DNA from: Panagrolaimus kolymaensis
Lineage: Eukaryota > Nematoda > Chromadorea > Rhabditida > Panagrolaimidae
DNA: 64,000 nucleotides
Direction of reading: 5' to 3'
Assembly (NCBI GenBank): GCA_028622995.1
Contig: JAJQJQ010000014.1
Coordinates: forward strand, 2,294,001-2,358,000
The notes beneath the pieces are model-generated. The model did not search any database. It was not told where the DNA came from and saw only the letters and a program-made list of their open reading frames with translations. A program made the translations under genes and the position numbers. Below are positions 29,265 through 42,026 of this stretch, one piece after another. The first letter of the stretch is position 1, and the number at the start of each line of letters is the position of its first letter.

Positions 29265-30292
29265 ATGGCTGTTGGTCGTTATTATTTCATGCTCATCTCT
29301 TCATCGTCTTTGCTTCTTTTTGTTCTTTTGATGGTTGCTCCTGATTTCTCTGATGGTTTAACATGCGAAGTTGGAGGCTTTTGTACACCTTTTGGAAAAT
29401 TTGATCATGAAAAGATTTATAGTAAGTTCCATTTTTTACTATTTGGGTTTATTAAACACTTTTCTTATACCTTTTGTTACTTGTGTTGCTTTTTTTCTAT
29501 TTGATGAGGTTTAACAGGTGATTAGCTGGCTATAATTTGCAGTGCTTTTAGCTTTATGGTATATGTTTGGAGATAAATGCATGTACTAAAAAGGAGCCTA
29601 CGTAGAGCTTCTAGTTTGCTATCTTTTAAGCATGTTTCTTCTTACTTTGAAGCTACACAAATAGATGCATTAACTTATTGGATATATTTAATTTTCCTAT
29701 CCACAGTTCTTTAATAATGTGAGGGTGGTTGTATTACTTCATTAGTCACATATATTGTACTCTTTGTGGATTTTTATTATTAACTTTAATCATATTATAT
29801 TTTCGTCTATTAACATGCATAGTTTTTCAGCAAATGTCCCTAACTTTGTCGTTCTCAACAAAACATGTAAACAATGTGCTGCATTTGATTGTCTCGTGAA
29901 TAGTAGCAAGGTCATGACTGGTTTCGCATGTACTGATCAAATTGAAAAAGCTTGCAAAGGAATGTCAGAAGAAACAAAGAATGTTATCAAAAAAGAAAAA
30001 TATAATGAAGCTTTTATCTTCGACAATATTACTATTGTTCGTCTCTGTGCAAAAGCTGATGGTTGTGTTACACGTAATCTTTTTGCTAAGGTATGTATAT
30101 TTATTACTTTTCACTAGACATGTTTAACTAATTCTGAATTTTTAGACTTTAATTGATCCATATATCTGGTATGATGAATTTGGTCCAAATGGAAATAAGA
30201 GCTATACCAAAACCTGTGAATATCCATTAGCTGAAAAACCAAATGGTGTAATCAATCATAATAATGGTGGTGCTTTGAAGCTGTGGGAATGA
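29265..30292 (+). CDS. Secreted cysteine-rich protein
   Basis: Three exons: 29265-29421, 29831-30090 and 30146-30292, in phase, 187 residues. A strong signal peptide (residues 1-31: MAVGRYYFMLISSSSLLLFV.., then APDFSDGLT) is followed by ten Cys (CEVGGFC, CKQC, single Cys after, RLCAKADGC, KTCEY), consistent with five disulfides. There are several N-glycosylation sequons (NKT, NSS, NIT, NKS). No membrane segment follows. The family is not recognised. The codons look less A/T-biased than in neighbouring genes, which may mean strong expression, and a good AATAAA lies at about 30386. It sits between the inverted FL2/FL3 copies. Confidence 0.75.
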
Positions 30293-30637
30293 TTTTTCTT
30301 GCATGGAGTGTTTCATCTTTTTGGTAGAAAAGAATCTCAAATAATTTCATTCTTTATGTAATCTATTGTATTTTCATGTAATTTTAATAAAAGATTTATA
30401 ATATTTACTTGTTTGTAACCTTTGTGTAAAATGAATTTTTTGTAAAAAACCGGTTAGTAACAACTTTTGAAATTTATTTCTTCGCTTAAAAATATAAAGT
30501 ATGTAAAAAACAGTTACATTAAAATTACGTTCATAAGGGCATAATATAGTTCAAAAAAAGAAAAAAATACATAAATAATAAGCAAACACATTCCAAAAAT
30601 TTAAATAAAGAAATAATTCAAAGACAAAGAAAAATCA
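30293..30637. other. Convergent 3' flanks
   Basis: Polyadenylation region of the Cys-rich gene (AATAAA at about 30386) and 3' flank of FL3. Nothing else is seen. Confidence 0.5.
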
Positions 30638-33600
30638 TTATTTTATTGATTCACAGTCAATTGGGTTGCAAACATGTTGATAATTTCCAAGCTTGATGTA
30701 ATATTCCTTGTTTTCATTTTCATAAATTTTTCCTTGATAAATAAATTTTTTGTTTTTAATAAAACATCCATTGCAACGAAATCGATTATGTCGAATTTGG
30801 TTGAAAGTATAACATAAATTTTTGATTTCAGATTCGAAAATGATTACCTTTAAAATTTTTCCATCGGCGGTTTTTTGAATTTTAATTTGATCATTTTTTA
30901 ATATTTTTTCATTTAGTCGTGGCTCACAAATATGGTTGGCTTCTCCAAGTTCGATAAAATCTTCTTCGACATTTTCATTTTGATGAAATTTAGCAGAAAT
31001 ATATTTACCATTTTCTTTGCATCCATTGCAAATAAAATAATCTTTATCTGCTTTGTAATGATAAATGTATGAAAAACATGAATTGTGAGAATCAAAAACT
31101 GTTAATTGTTTTGAAATACTGTAATCAAAATTTGTAAAAGAATCAATTTTAAAGTTTGGTTCTTTCAAAAGTCTTTCAGGTTTTATTAATTTTAAGAGTT
31201 TTTCAAAGGATATCGGATCATTTTTGGTTCGTGGTTCTGATAGGTTTAGTATAGATAAATTTGTTTCATCATCTTCAACATCATCGTTGTCGTTTGGAGG
31301 AATGTATTTTTTTGGCTTGCATGCATGTTCAGTATTAAAAAGCTCAACAAAATCTTCATCATTTTCATTTTTTCGAATTTTGGCACCCACATATTTTTTA
31401 AGTTTATTGCATTCATAGCAAGCAAAATAATTTCCAGCTTTATGATAAGTGTAACAAAGGCTTGGATCATTAGAATCAAATATGCTTAATATCTTCCTAC
31501 CATAGCGTTGTTGAATTATATCAACTTTATAGTTTGGTAATTTAATAAAAATGGGAGGAGCTTCTTCTATTGCAACTTCTGAAATTTGTGATTCACATAT
31601 ATGTTGAACTTCTGATAATTGCACAGAGATTTCATTGCCATAATTTTTAATAAGCGTTGCAGAAACAAAATGGTTTTTGTTTACATTACACTTAAAACAG
31701 TAATAAAGAGTTTCAGAGATTTTTGTATATTCGTAAAATACTTTTTTATTTTCATCATCATCGAATTTATATATCGCCATTCGCTGAACTATTTTTCCTT
31801 TAAACCATTTTTCATAAAGCTTGAAATTGGGTTTATGAATGATTTCCTGACTAACATATTTGCTTGAAATATATTGAATTGGTTGACAAACATGTTTATA
31901 ATTTCTTATACTAACATATTCTTTTTGACTTTCATCCTTACAAATAGCAGCGAGAATTTCATGCTTTTTATTTTGACACTTTAAACAATAAAATCTTTTC
32001 CTCTTTTCATTGTAATGAAATTCATAACATAAATCTTTTTCATTTGATGTAAAAACAATCAAATATTTATTTTCGACGCCATATTTCGTACATTTAAATA
32101 ATTCATAATCTTGAGAATATATTTTAATATCAGATTTAAATTTTTCAGGATCATATTCTATTGGATGACAAACATGTTCAGCTGAATTCACTTTTATGCA
32201 CTCATTGCCGCTTTGATCGCGACTTTTAATAGCACTAACAATTTTTTTTTCTTTATTTGATCTACACCCGCAACAAAAAAAAAAATTTTTAGTGTTATCC
32301 CAAAAATATTTGTAACAAAGTTTCTTATCCACTGATGACAAAAATATGATTAGTTTAGTTTTAAGTTGACCAAAAATTTCATATGTAACAATTTCATAAA
32401 TATTTGTTGGTAAAACTTTTTCAAATGAATTCGAATATTTATTTGAATATTTACGTCGTTTAATAACAGGGCTAAAAGTTTATGAACTGTCAAAAATGAA
32501 GATAAAAAATACCAAAAAAGAAAATCAGCATTAAAAAATAGATAGTTTATATGTAAAATTATTTCTGTTATTTTTAAAGACAAAATCAGCCATAAATCTT
32601 TTTTTCGAACAAAATTTATAAAAATTAAAACTAACTCTTTTTTTTCCCTTTCAGAAAAATCATTTTCATCCTTAATTTTGTCTTCCATGCTTTCAAAGTT
32701 TTCTATGTCATCAACTTCATAATTTTCACGATAGCTTATATTGTTCATCAATGGACGCTTGCGTAAACTCAATTTCCTATAAATTTTTTTAATATATTTA
32801 TGTTTTCGAAATTATTTGTTTTTAAGTTTTACCTTTCATTGACAGCGCTATCCTTGTTTTCTTTCAGAGGCGAATGTAAACTTAAAACTTCACGATTATT
32901 TGAACTCCCACCGGGATGAACGGATTCAGTTGAATTCGATGCTGGCAAATGTGATGTTGAATAATATCTATAAAAAAAGTGTTAAAACTTATTTGTTTTC
33001 ACTATTTTTTTCCCGCGTTACTTACTGGCTAATTGATGGATCTTCTGTGGAAATAATATTACTCAGATTTAAAGTTGAATATAATGTTTCCAATTCAGCA
33101 CTTTTAATTGCATCAAAAAATGGCTGTTTTTCTTTTTCATCTTCCAAAGAATTGACAAAATCTTTTATAATTTCAGTTAATCGTGGATTTACCAAAGTAT
33201 TGTTTTTAATTTCAGAAAGAATTGGAACAAAAACATGAATTAGAAAGTGCTCAAGAATTTCTGTTACATTGCCCTAGAAATAAAGAAATTATTTTTCTGC
33301 TATATTGAGGGATGATCGAAATTTAAAATTACCTTATCACTTTGAATAACATTAAATACTTTTTCATATGTTCCAGAATTGGAAAAATTTAAAACTATTT
33401 TCATCTTTAGTTCTTGTGAGGGAAACAAACAAAGAAAATTCTAAAAGAAAATCAAAAATTAATAACAAATTCCTTCCAAGAGAAAAAAGAAATTTACATT
33501 TTTTTGATAACATATTTCTCCAAAATTAATAGCAATAAAATCAGTTTCATCATTATTTGGAAACAAGGATAAACGCTTTTCAATTTTATTAATAACAATT

Positions 33601-33659
33601 TTACATTTTTGAAAATAATTTAGTTTTTGATTTTCGTCGATTATAATCAATTCAGTCAT
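30638..33659 (-). CDS. FL3: FLYWCH-like repeat protein, six repeats
   Basis: Six exons: 33659-33498, 33440-33333, 33273-33026, 32967-32833, 32776-32636 and 32471-30638, in phase, 875 residues. The start MTELIIIDENQK was chosen by alignment with FL1, FL2 and FL4 over the ATG four codons upstream. The plan is the same as FL2: N-terminal beta module, helical region (LTEIIKDFVNSLEDEKEK), linker, LSLRKRP with an acidic stretch, then six CxxC..HxC units. Intron 5 (32635-32472) is longer than in FL2 and its donor is GTTAGT. Units 1-2 read identical to FL2 in bases (about 32279-31871); unit 3 onward differs. FL3 is the inverted partner of FL2. Confidence 0.82.
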
Positions 33660-34328
33660 TTTCTTAACCAAAGCTCCAAACTTTTTTCTTCTTCACCAAA
33701 TTTAAGTTTTGCGTTCCTTGATTTTTATCCAACCATTGTTTTCAAACCAAAAACCTAGACCCCTCTTTTCCTCATAGCCTTGATTGAATAACAAACACTT
33801 ATAAATCCCTTTAGAGATCAAAAACAAAAAATAATATTATGTGAATCCACCCTTTTTTATGACATAAAAAAAAATGGCGGCAATGGTAAAGAGTGAGTTT
33901 TTTTACGATAAGCAAACCGATTTCTTTCTTCTCTTTTTTTGCGCAAATCTCTTCCTTAATTTTATATGTAGTAAAATTTTCGCCGCCTTTTTTTATAGTA
34001 AAATCGTAAAACTTTTGGGCTGCTATGAGTATCGTTTCGGCATAAAAAGCTGTTTTTGAGACTCACCTAATTAATGCCTCAAAGAAATATTTTTTTGCAG
34101 TTTTTTTGCAGTTTTTATGATTTATGGGTCCAGTAAAAACTTGTGTTTTTTTTAAAAAAAGGAGTTCTCTGAGGAGTATTTTTTTTTTGTTGCTATAATT
34201 TTGAAATCAAATATTTTGTGCCTCCTATCTAAGATAAAATAAATAAGTTTTTTGATAAAAATTTTCATTGGCATATAAATAAATAAACAAAAACATATAA
34301 AAAAATTTAAATAAATACAATAATGTTT
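33660..34328. promoter_or_regulatory. FL3 upstream region with shared motifs
   Basis: On the FL3 strand, ATAAGTGTTTGT (33802-33791) and TTGCCGCCA (33883-33875) repeat the two FL2 elements with the same spacing. The rest, up to the 3' end of FL5, is A/T-rich with no gene. Confidence 0.45.
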
Positions 34329-36702
34329 TCAAACAGGGGAAGCTGATGATGAATAAGGAATGGGTAGACAACGATGTGCAACATTTCCTAATTTGACATA
34401 ATATTCTTTTTGATCATTTTCAAAAATTTTGGCTCCAACCTTTCTATTACAATTACAAGTGAATCTGTTTCCTACCATAAAATAAAAATGATAGCAAAGC
34501 TGTCGATCTTTATTTGAAAAAATAATCAAATTTTTCATTTCTCCAATATCATTTCTACGAATTTCAAACAGAGGTGGATAAATAATTTGTCCTTCCGGGC
34601 TGGGTTCACATACATGCTGGGTTGTTCCATATTCAGCCAATATATCTTTTGAATTTTCTTCATTACTTTGAATTAATTTTACTCTAACATGAATTTCATG
34701 CATTTTGCAACCACAGCATAGAAAAGCTTGGGGAGCTTTAGCATAGAAATATGTTTTGCATAATTTTTTATTATTGGGTTCAAAAATAGTTAAATGCTGA
34801 ATTTTGGTTCCATCGGGATTTGTAAAATATTCTAATTTATAATCTGTTAGAGGAGTAGCGGAAAAGCCAATTGATTTTCTGCCACGCTTTTTTGAAGATG
34901 TTGTTGCTGTTGATAAATGAATGGATTCCGGTCGATGGATATTTGAATTTCGTTGTTCAATATTTCCATGATTTTCTTGATTACTTAAATTTGCATTAAC
35001 ATTTTGAATATTGGAAGCATTATTCAAATTTTGTTGAAAACTGTCTGTTGGAGGTGAGACTCTAATCGCTTCCAAATTTGGTTTCATTTCAATTTCATTT
35101 TCATGGATTTCTTCTTTATTTTCCACATTTTCAGAATCATTTCCAATTGAAAAGCTTCGACCAACGCCAGGTGAGTTTCGCAAATTTTCGCTTGCTGAAT
35201 CCATCGTCGTTTCATTTCCATTATTTTCAAAAGCGGCGGCGGCAGGAGACATTGGTTTTTGAGATTTACATTGATGTGGCACACAACTTAATCGAATATA
35301 ATCTCCTCCAACTCGATTTTTGTATAAAATAATAATTACATTTACACCATGTAATTTTTTGCATGGATAGCAATAAAAATATCCTTTATCTCGATTTAAT
35401 GGGGCATATTTATAACCATGGCTTGGGTCATCTTTGCATGGAACAAAAATTTTTTCAATAATTTTTCCTCGATATTGTGTTTCAGTAAATTTAAACCCCG
35501 GTGACTTTACAATTTCTCCAGAAATATTTGAAACACGCTTTTTACGTTTTTTCAATATTGGTGTATTGCAAAATTCTTCATTATCAGAATAATTGGAACC
35601 CGAAGAAGAATTTTCTCGATATGATGCATTAACAACCGAGTGATTTTTTCTTTTGATTGATTTTGTGCGATTGCATCTTCCAATGTTGCTCTGGTCATGA
35701 GAAACATTAAGTGCTGGTGGCAAGACTGAAACGTTCAAAGGTACTGTTGCGATGCTAAAAATGAATATATGAATTCAAAAACTAATAAAAAATATAATAT
35801 TAAATTTTGATAAAAAAAAAAAGGATTTTCCTTTCTAAAGTTATAATAAAAATTTATGTACATACTTTTGATTTTTATCATCTTCGTCATCGCTACTCAT
35901 TAATTCGATATAAACTTCTGATGATTTCGGTGTGGTGCTAGGTGTATGTACTTGCACAATAGTTTCTTGATTAATTACTGGTGCTCTTTCTTCAACGACC
36001 AAACAAACATCAACAGGTTGGTTCTCAAAAACCATTAAATCAGGTTCGGGCTTTATAGATGGAGCAACTTGGATTGGAAGAATATCCTTGTATTTTTCAT
36101 TTTCTTCATCCGAAAATTTAAGGGCGTTTGCAATTCGTCGCAAATCTGCCACATTGAGCACATCTTTTTTTATTGCACCAAAAAGAAGAGTCAAAAATTT
36201 GCGAAATGTAGGTCGAAAATAATTAATATTCATTCCATTTGTTTGCTAAAAAGACAACAAAAATTTTTAGGAATAAATATATATATGTTTTTGGAAATAA
36301 AAATCAACTAACCCTCATTTTTTTAAACGACGCATTTATTTCTTTTGAACCTGCATCATCCTTAAAAATCAAAGCAAAACCATTGGATTCATTTTCACTT
36401 GAAAAAGCGATGAAAATATTCTACAAATGTACATATTTTTTTAAAATTAGTTTTTGATAAATTAATTGAACCATTGATTAACTTACATCATAGCAACAAA
36501 ATTTTTGATTGATTTGAGTGATATCAATTTCCACGCATAGAAAAAGTAAGGATAAAATTTTTGCATTAAAAAAGAGATATATATTTTAAAGTTTACCATC
36601 GGCTTTAGCTTCAAAACTTTTTCTCTCAAAATCAAAAGAATATTCACAATTATTGAAATATAAAACTTCGCTGTCATTTGAAAATACGATTAATTCTGGC
36701 AT
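34329..36702 (-). pseudogene. FL5: FLYWCH-like protein, three repeats, exon 2 acceptor destroyed
   Basis: Five exons by alignment with FL6: 36702-36597, 36536-36487, 36420-36313, 36245-35866 and 35754-34329, giving 689 residues if all were joined. The N-terminal module starts MPELIVFSNDSEVLYFNN. Exon 4 has FRPTFRKFLTLLFGAIKKDV and an acidic tail. Exon 5 has basic patches (KKRKKRVS), three repeat units and an AT-hook-like KKRGRKS between units 1 and 2. Unit 3 has a compact CNC in place of CxxC. The acceptor of intron 1 reads CTAT where FL6 has CTAG, and neither the intron nor exon 2 offers another AG. Skipping exon 2 breaks the frame and gives a stop soon after. Unless a rare AT acceptor or another start is used, the gene cannot make its full product. 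The remaining exons look intact, so the damage is recent or an assembly error. Confidence 0.7.
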
Positions 36703-37153
36703 ATTTTTGGTGAAAAAAATTAGCAACAAAATTGTGAATACTGGAAATAAAAAAAAGCAAACGATGATCTCAAAGCTTTTTATGAAAATGTGGCGGGACT
36801 TTGTTTTTCAAACTTTTCTCAAAAATATCTGATCAGCCTGAAAAGAGCAATATTCTTTAAAAAAAAAGCGCAAAAAACAATTTTTCCAGGTCATTACTGA
36901 AAATAATCTAAGGGCATACAGTCGCTATTAATAGTGCCCCAACAAAAAATGTGTATGCATATTGTTTTTGCGGCGGCTTTTCTATTTTTTTTTTTTGAGG
37001 AAAAAATATTGAAGTGTTTATGGTTTACAATATTCCAAAAAGCAATAACAATTTTTTGGTCAAAATATTTTTTCAAAAAGTTTACTTAAATTTTTCTCAG
37101 ATTTATTATCATTTTAGTGGATTTTATTAATTCTCGTCTTTGATAAAAAAAAT
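36703..37153. promoter_or_regulatory. Shared head-to-head promoter of FL5 and FL6
   Basis: 451 bases separate the two start codons. TCCCGCCACA on the FL5 strand (36799-36790) matches the element upstream of FL4. A GCGGCGGC run is near 36970, and GAAGTGTTTA (37011-37020) precedes FL6. A bidirectional promoter is likely. Confidence 0.5.
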
Positions 37154-39387
37154 ATGCCTGAATTTCTTGTATTTGAAAATGACAGCGAAGTTTTATATTT
37201 CAATAATTGTGAATATTCTTTTGATTTTGAGAGAAAAAGTTTTGAAGCTAAAGCCGATGGTAAACTTTTAAATATATTCTTCTTTTTTAATGCAAAAATT
37301 TTATCCTTACTTTTTCTAGGCGTGGAAATCGATATCACTCAAATCAATCAAAAATTTTGTTGCCATGATGTAAGTTAATGAAGGTTTCCATTAATTTATC
37401 CAGAGCTAACCTTCAAAAAATACATTTGTAGAATATTTACATCGCTTTTTCAAGTGAAAATGAATCCAATGGTTTTGCATTGGTTTTTAAGGATGATGCA
37501 GGTTCGAAAGAAATAAATGCGTCGTTTAAAAAAATGAGGGTTAGTTGATTTTTATTTCCAAAAACATATATATATTTATTCCTAAAACTTTCTGTTGTTC
37601 CTTTTTAGCAAACAAATGGAATGAATATTAATTATTTTCGGCCGACATTTCGCAAGTTTTTGACTCTTCTTTTTGGTGCAATAAAAAAAGATGTGCTCAA
37701 TGTGGCAGATTTGCGACGAATTGCAAACGCCCTTAAATTTTCGGATGAAGAAAAGGAAAAATACAAGGATATTCTTCCGTTTCATGTTATTCCATCTGTT
37801 AAGCCCGAACCTGATGTAATTGTTTTGAATCAACCTGAAATGAAACAAGAATTGGAAGATGTTGATTTGGTCGTTGAAGTAAGAGCATCAGTAATTAATC
37901 AAGAGCTTATTGCTAATATTACCAAACCTAGCACCACACCGAAGCCATCAGCAGTTTATATCGAATTAATGAATAGCGATGATGAAGATGAAGGAAATGA
38001 AAAGTAAGCTAATTTTTATTAAAAACAATGAATATATAATGTCATGACTTTGATCGAAGCCATATTGGCCATTTTTTATTACCTACTGCTAATTTTTGTA
38101 ATTTATACTTATTTTAGCCTGCCCCATCCATCAAGAACTGATACTCCAGCTGATTCAACTTTACCCGTATTAATTGCAACAAAAACTATGGATAGCGAAA
38201 CTTCAACACGAAACCTCCGAAAACGATCAATAAAGAAAAAAATTCGCCGAAAGTATTCTGAAAGTTCTGATTTTGATTCGGATGACGAAGAATATAACGA
38301 TACGCCGAAATCAAAAAAGCAGCGTAAACAAACACCTAAAAATTCTCCTTATCAAGTTTCAAAGTTTCATGGAGAAATTATAAAAGCACCTGGTTTTAAA
38401 CTTACCCAAAAAAAATTTCATGGAAAAATGGTTGAAAAAATTATAGTTTATTGTTGCGAAGATCGAAGCCTCGTTTATGAATACTCGAAGCATAATAAAA
38501 AAGGAAAATATTATTGTGGACGATGTTATTATAAACACAAAGTGTTTGTATATCTTCATTTATGTAATGATTCTGTAAATGGTAATTATATAAAATTGAA
38601 CGATGAAAAACATCAATGTCAACCGATAAAGTATATTCCATCTGAATATAGTGAAATTGACGACACCGCAACTACTTCTGAAAACTTAATTAAAAATACT
38701 CCAAATTTGAAAAATGTTTCCGAAACGTTGGATTTTAATGAAACTTTTGTCGTCAACAAAGAAAATCATGAAACTCCTGAACAAAATAAGTCTGCAACCA
38801 TTTCCAAGCGTGGTAGAAAGCCAAATGGCTGCAAAGCATCGCCCATTCGACTTACAAATTACAAATTAGAACATTTCACAAAATCTGATAGAACAAAACT
38901 TCAACTTTTAACTATTTATGAATCTGATGCCAATAAAGAATTATGTCGAACATATTTTTTTCATAAAGATGCTCAAAGCTTTTATTGCAATGCCTGCTTC
39001 AAAACATTTAATAAATTTATTTCAGTTAAACTTAATAAAAATGAAGAAATGAATGAAATGTTTGCTGAATTTGGAGCTAATCCACATTTATGCCAACCCG
39101 AGCCTGAAGGACTAAGTATTTATAAACCAAATTTTGAATATCAAAAAAATGGAGATGGAACAATTAAAAAGTTACGCATTTTTGCTACTGAAGATAAGAA
39201 ACTTTGCTATCATTTCAAACATATTAAAGATAATCGATATATGTGTGATAATTGCACATCGGCAAAGAAAGCCCGTGCAAAGCTTTATCAAAACCAAAAT
39301 AACAAATATTATGTTAAAATGGGACTTGAAAAACATAATTGTCATCCAATAATTTATTATCCCGTCACCTCAAATACAAATGTTTGA
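37154..39387 (+). CDS. FL6: FLYWCH-like protein, three repeats, AT-hook-like motif
   Basis: Five exons: 37154-37259, 37320-37369, 37432-37539, 37609-38003 and 38118-39387, in phase, 642 residues. Exons 1-3 encode a module (MPEFLVFENDSEVLYFNNC..) that matches the FL1-FL4 N-terminal module in pattern, with a phase-0 intron at the equivalent place (..FCCHD|NIYIAF compared with ..CYQK|NIL). Exon 4 has FRPTFRKFLTLLFGAIKK, NVADLRRIANALKF and an acidic end. Exon 5 has a basic patch (RKRSIKKKIRRK), unit 1 (CGRCYYK..HQCQP), the AT-hook-like SKRGRKPNG, unit 2 (CNACF..HLCQP) and unit 3 (CDNCT..HNCHP). The basic patches suit a nuclear protein. It is the intact copy of the FL5/FL6 pair. Confidence 0.8.
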
Positions 39388-40017
39388 AAATGAAAAAAAT
39401 TTCTATCTTTTACTTGAACCGTTTTTTTGGTTTTTAACTTTATTCATTTTATGCATTTTTTTTATTGTAAAAGTTTACATTGTTTTTTTAATTATATGTT
39501 AGTACGTTTTCAGAAATAAGTTTTTTTTATAAAAAAAAAACAACAAAGTATTCTTCGAAAAAATAAAATTTATTTTGATCATCTCTTTTTTTTATTTCTA
39601 CCAAAAAAAACTTATTTGGAGTAAAAAATTCCAATAAAAGTTACATAAATTATTTTTTTTTGTCATAATCTAGGTTCTCTGTATATAAGAAATTTGTCTC
39701 AAACTAAGCAATGTTTTTATTTTTTATTAATCTAACAAATATTTTTAATTTAAATACAAAAAAGTAAAGGCAATAGCAAAGCAACGAAAAAAAAGATGCA
39801 AAGATTTAACATAATTTTTATTAATAACTGTTATAGCATATGTATTTTTTGCCACAATTTTTGCGGCTTTTATCGTTGTTGTTGATGCCATTTCAAAAAA
39901 GATGTTTTTAATGCACAACCAGATCCAATTGCCTTTATTTTATTTCATATATAAATTTTGTTTTCAAAAAATGATTTAAAAAGCATAGCAAGGTTTTCTG
40001 AATATTTCCATGTATCT
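39388..40017. other. Convergent 3' flanks
   Basis: A/T-rich sequence between FL6 (+) and the srh-type receptor (-). Nothing is recognised. Confidence 0.5.
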
Positions 40018-42026
40018 TTAAATGTTTGGATAAGTCATTCTTCGATTTGATGGGGAAGTGAATTCAATCGTAATTGGAGTGAATGATTTATGACAAAATA
40101 ATATTCTCTTTAAACCTTGAATCAAAGCTCTTCGGTATGGAGTTATGACAAAAATTATGGATAATGCATTAGCTGAGGAATGAAATGATATTATTGGCAA
40201 AGCAAAATTAGATATCACTAAATATAGAATATATTTAAAAAAATTATTCCCGAAAAAAAAAATAGGCATCAAATAGTTTTTTTAAAGATAGCCATCTCAT
40301 TTTTTTCAACCAGCACGGTACCTATTAAAAATTTCTTGAGTTTTAAAAAACTCAGAATTTTATCTTTTTCGCTTTCGATTTAGAATCAAAAGCTGCTAAA
40401 AAAATTAATTCCTAAGAATGTGATTTTTAACTGCGTTTTTTAATACAGTTTGCGAAAAAATTTAGAAACATTTTATTTAAAGATTACGGTTTTTAGATTC
40501 CATTTAAATGATTTTTTTAAAAATTGAATCTGCTAAAAATAAAGTGCAAATTTTGTCGAAAAAAAATAAAAATTACCAAAATAATTGATGAAGTTAAAAT
40601 AAAAAAGCTTACAATTAATTTTATTCCATCCAAACCCAATTGATACAAATATTAAAACAGTTGGATCGAAAAGTAAAATAATTGGAATGGTCGCTTGAAA
40701 AGCCAATGAAATAAATAATTGTTTTCTAGCTTTTAAAGTTGCTTTTGATAAAATTCCTTTCTTTTCAGATAATTTTCTTAAAATTCTCATTGAAACAAAT
40801 ATTCCAATTACGCAAGCAATTAAAATTTGTAAACATAGAATTGCATAATAAATTTTTCCATGGGCATTTAAAATTACTGCATGGCATGAAGCTTTCATGA
40901 AAAGATCGAAAGAATTTGGAAAATTATCTTTTACATATTCTATTGTGGCTTCCCGATCGATGGAAGTGAAAACGATTAAATACGAAGGCATTCCATAAAA
41001 AAGCATAGTTAAAGATATAAAACAAATTCCGCGAAATTTATGAAAAAATTCTGTATTTCCATTTAAAAAGCTATATTGATACATCGCTCCAAAAATTATG
41101 GACCATCCCACACAACTGTGAGTAATGTGCATGAGAAACTAAAAATTATGTAAATACCAATTAGAAGAAAAAATTTTTAAATATTAAAGAGGCATAGCCG
41201 CGACTCCAAAAAATGCAATGATTCTGGAATTCTTTTAGTTTGTAATGTAAAAGAAAAAAATTGGAAAAGTTTTTTTCAAACAAAAAAAACTAAACCCTGA
41301 AAACCTTTTTAGAAAATGATAATGAAAGCAGCAAGCGAAGCTTCCATCCTAAGAACTTTGGATTGCTTCTTTACTTTTACCATTCATTTTTCTGTTATTT
41401 TCTACGCTTGTTGTTTGTTTGCGTTTTACTATCTAATGTGGTTTATTATTCATTGTTGAATAATAACACCTCTAATCAGTTTTGTTATTGTTTTTTCTGC
41501 GAAAAAAAAATGTTTTTCATTTTTTTATCGCTGTTGAAAATCAATATTTTTTTTTTTTTTTAAAGTTCTTATTAATATTGATTTTTGCCTTTTATAACTT
41601 TGAATTGAGTTTGTATGAAGCTTTTTTTTCTCGCGAATTGGTATCACTTTTTTCTTTTATATGTCCAATGCAACCGCGACAGAAAAAGTTTTTCATTATT
41701 AATTGATCATATAAACTTACATATTGAAAATGCATACCCCAAAACAAGCCAGCTCTAATGCTAACAAATCCTGCACCACATAAAATGGAAGCTGGAAGCA
41801 TAACATATGGACCAAAAATAAAAGTTATATGAAAATCCATTAAAAATGCACAAAAAATTGTTAATAAAATATAATATTTATAAATTTTCATAGCTTTTGT
41901 GGAATATTTTAAAACCAAATAAGCGGCAAGGAAATTAATTATAAAATTTATTATTGTATTTATTTGAAGTCGATTACCATATTCTGCCATTTCATGTAAA
42001 GTATAAATATGAATAGCCGCCGCCAT
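40018..42026 (-). CDS. Serpentine chemoreceptor, srh/sri-type
   Basis: Three exons: 42026-41721, 41138-40613 and 40217-40018, in phase, 343 residues, the usual length for the class. Landmarks: TM1 (NTIINFIINFLAAYLVLKY), STKAMKIYKYYILL before TM2, DFHITFIFGPYVMLP at TM2/3, long TM5 (AILCLQILIACVIGIFVSM), the basic loop TLKARKQLF leading into TM6, and the C-terminal FVITPYRRALI. These are class h/i features of nematode odorant GPCRs, G-protein-coupled receptors in ciliated sensory neurons. Introns of 582 and 395 bases are long for this window. The gene appears intact. Confidence 0.82.

Noticed and set aside
29520..29700. Mixed-composition stretch considered for a tRNA
   Set aside because: It is inside an intron and shows no cloverleaf or A/B box pair.
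34873..35332. Overlapping frames on both strands within FL5 and FL6
   Set aside because: Shadows of the real repeat-protein exons.
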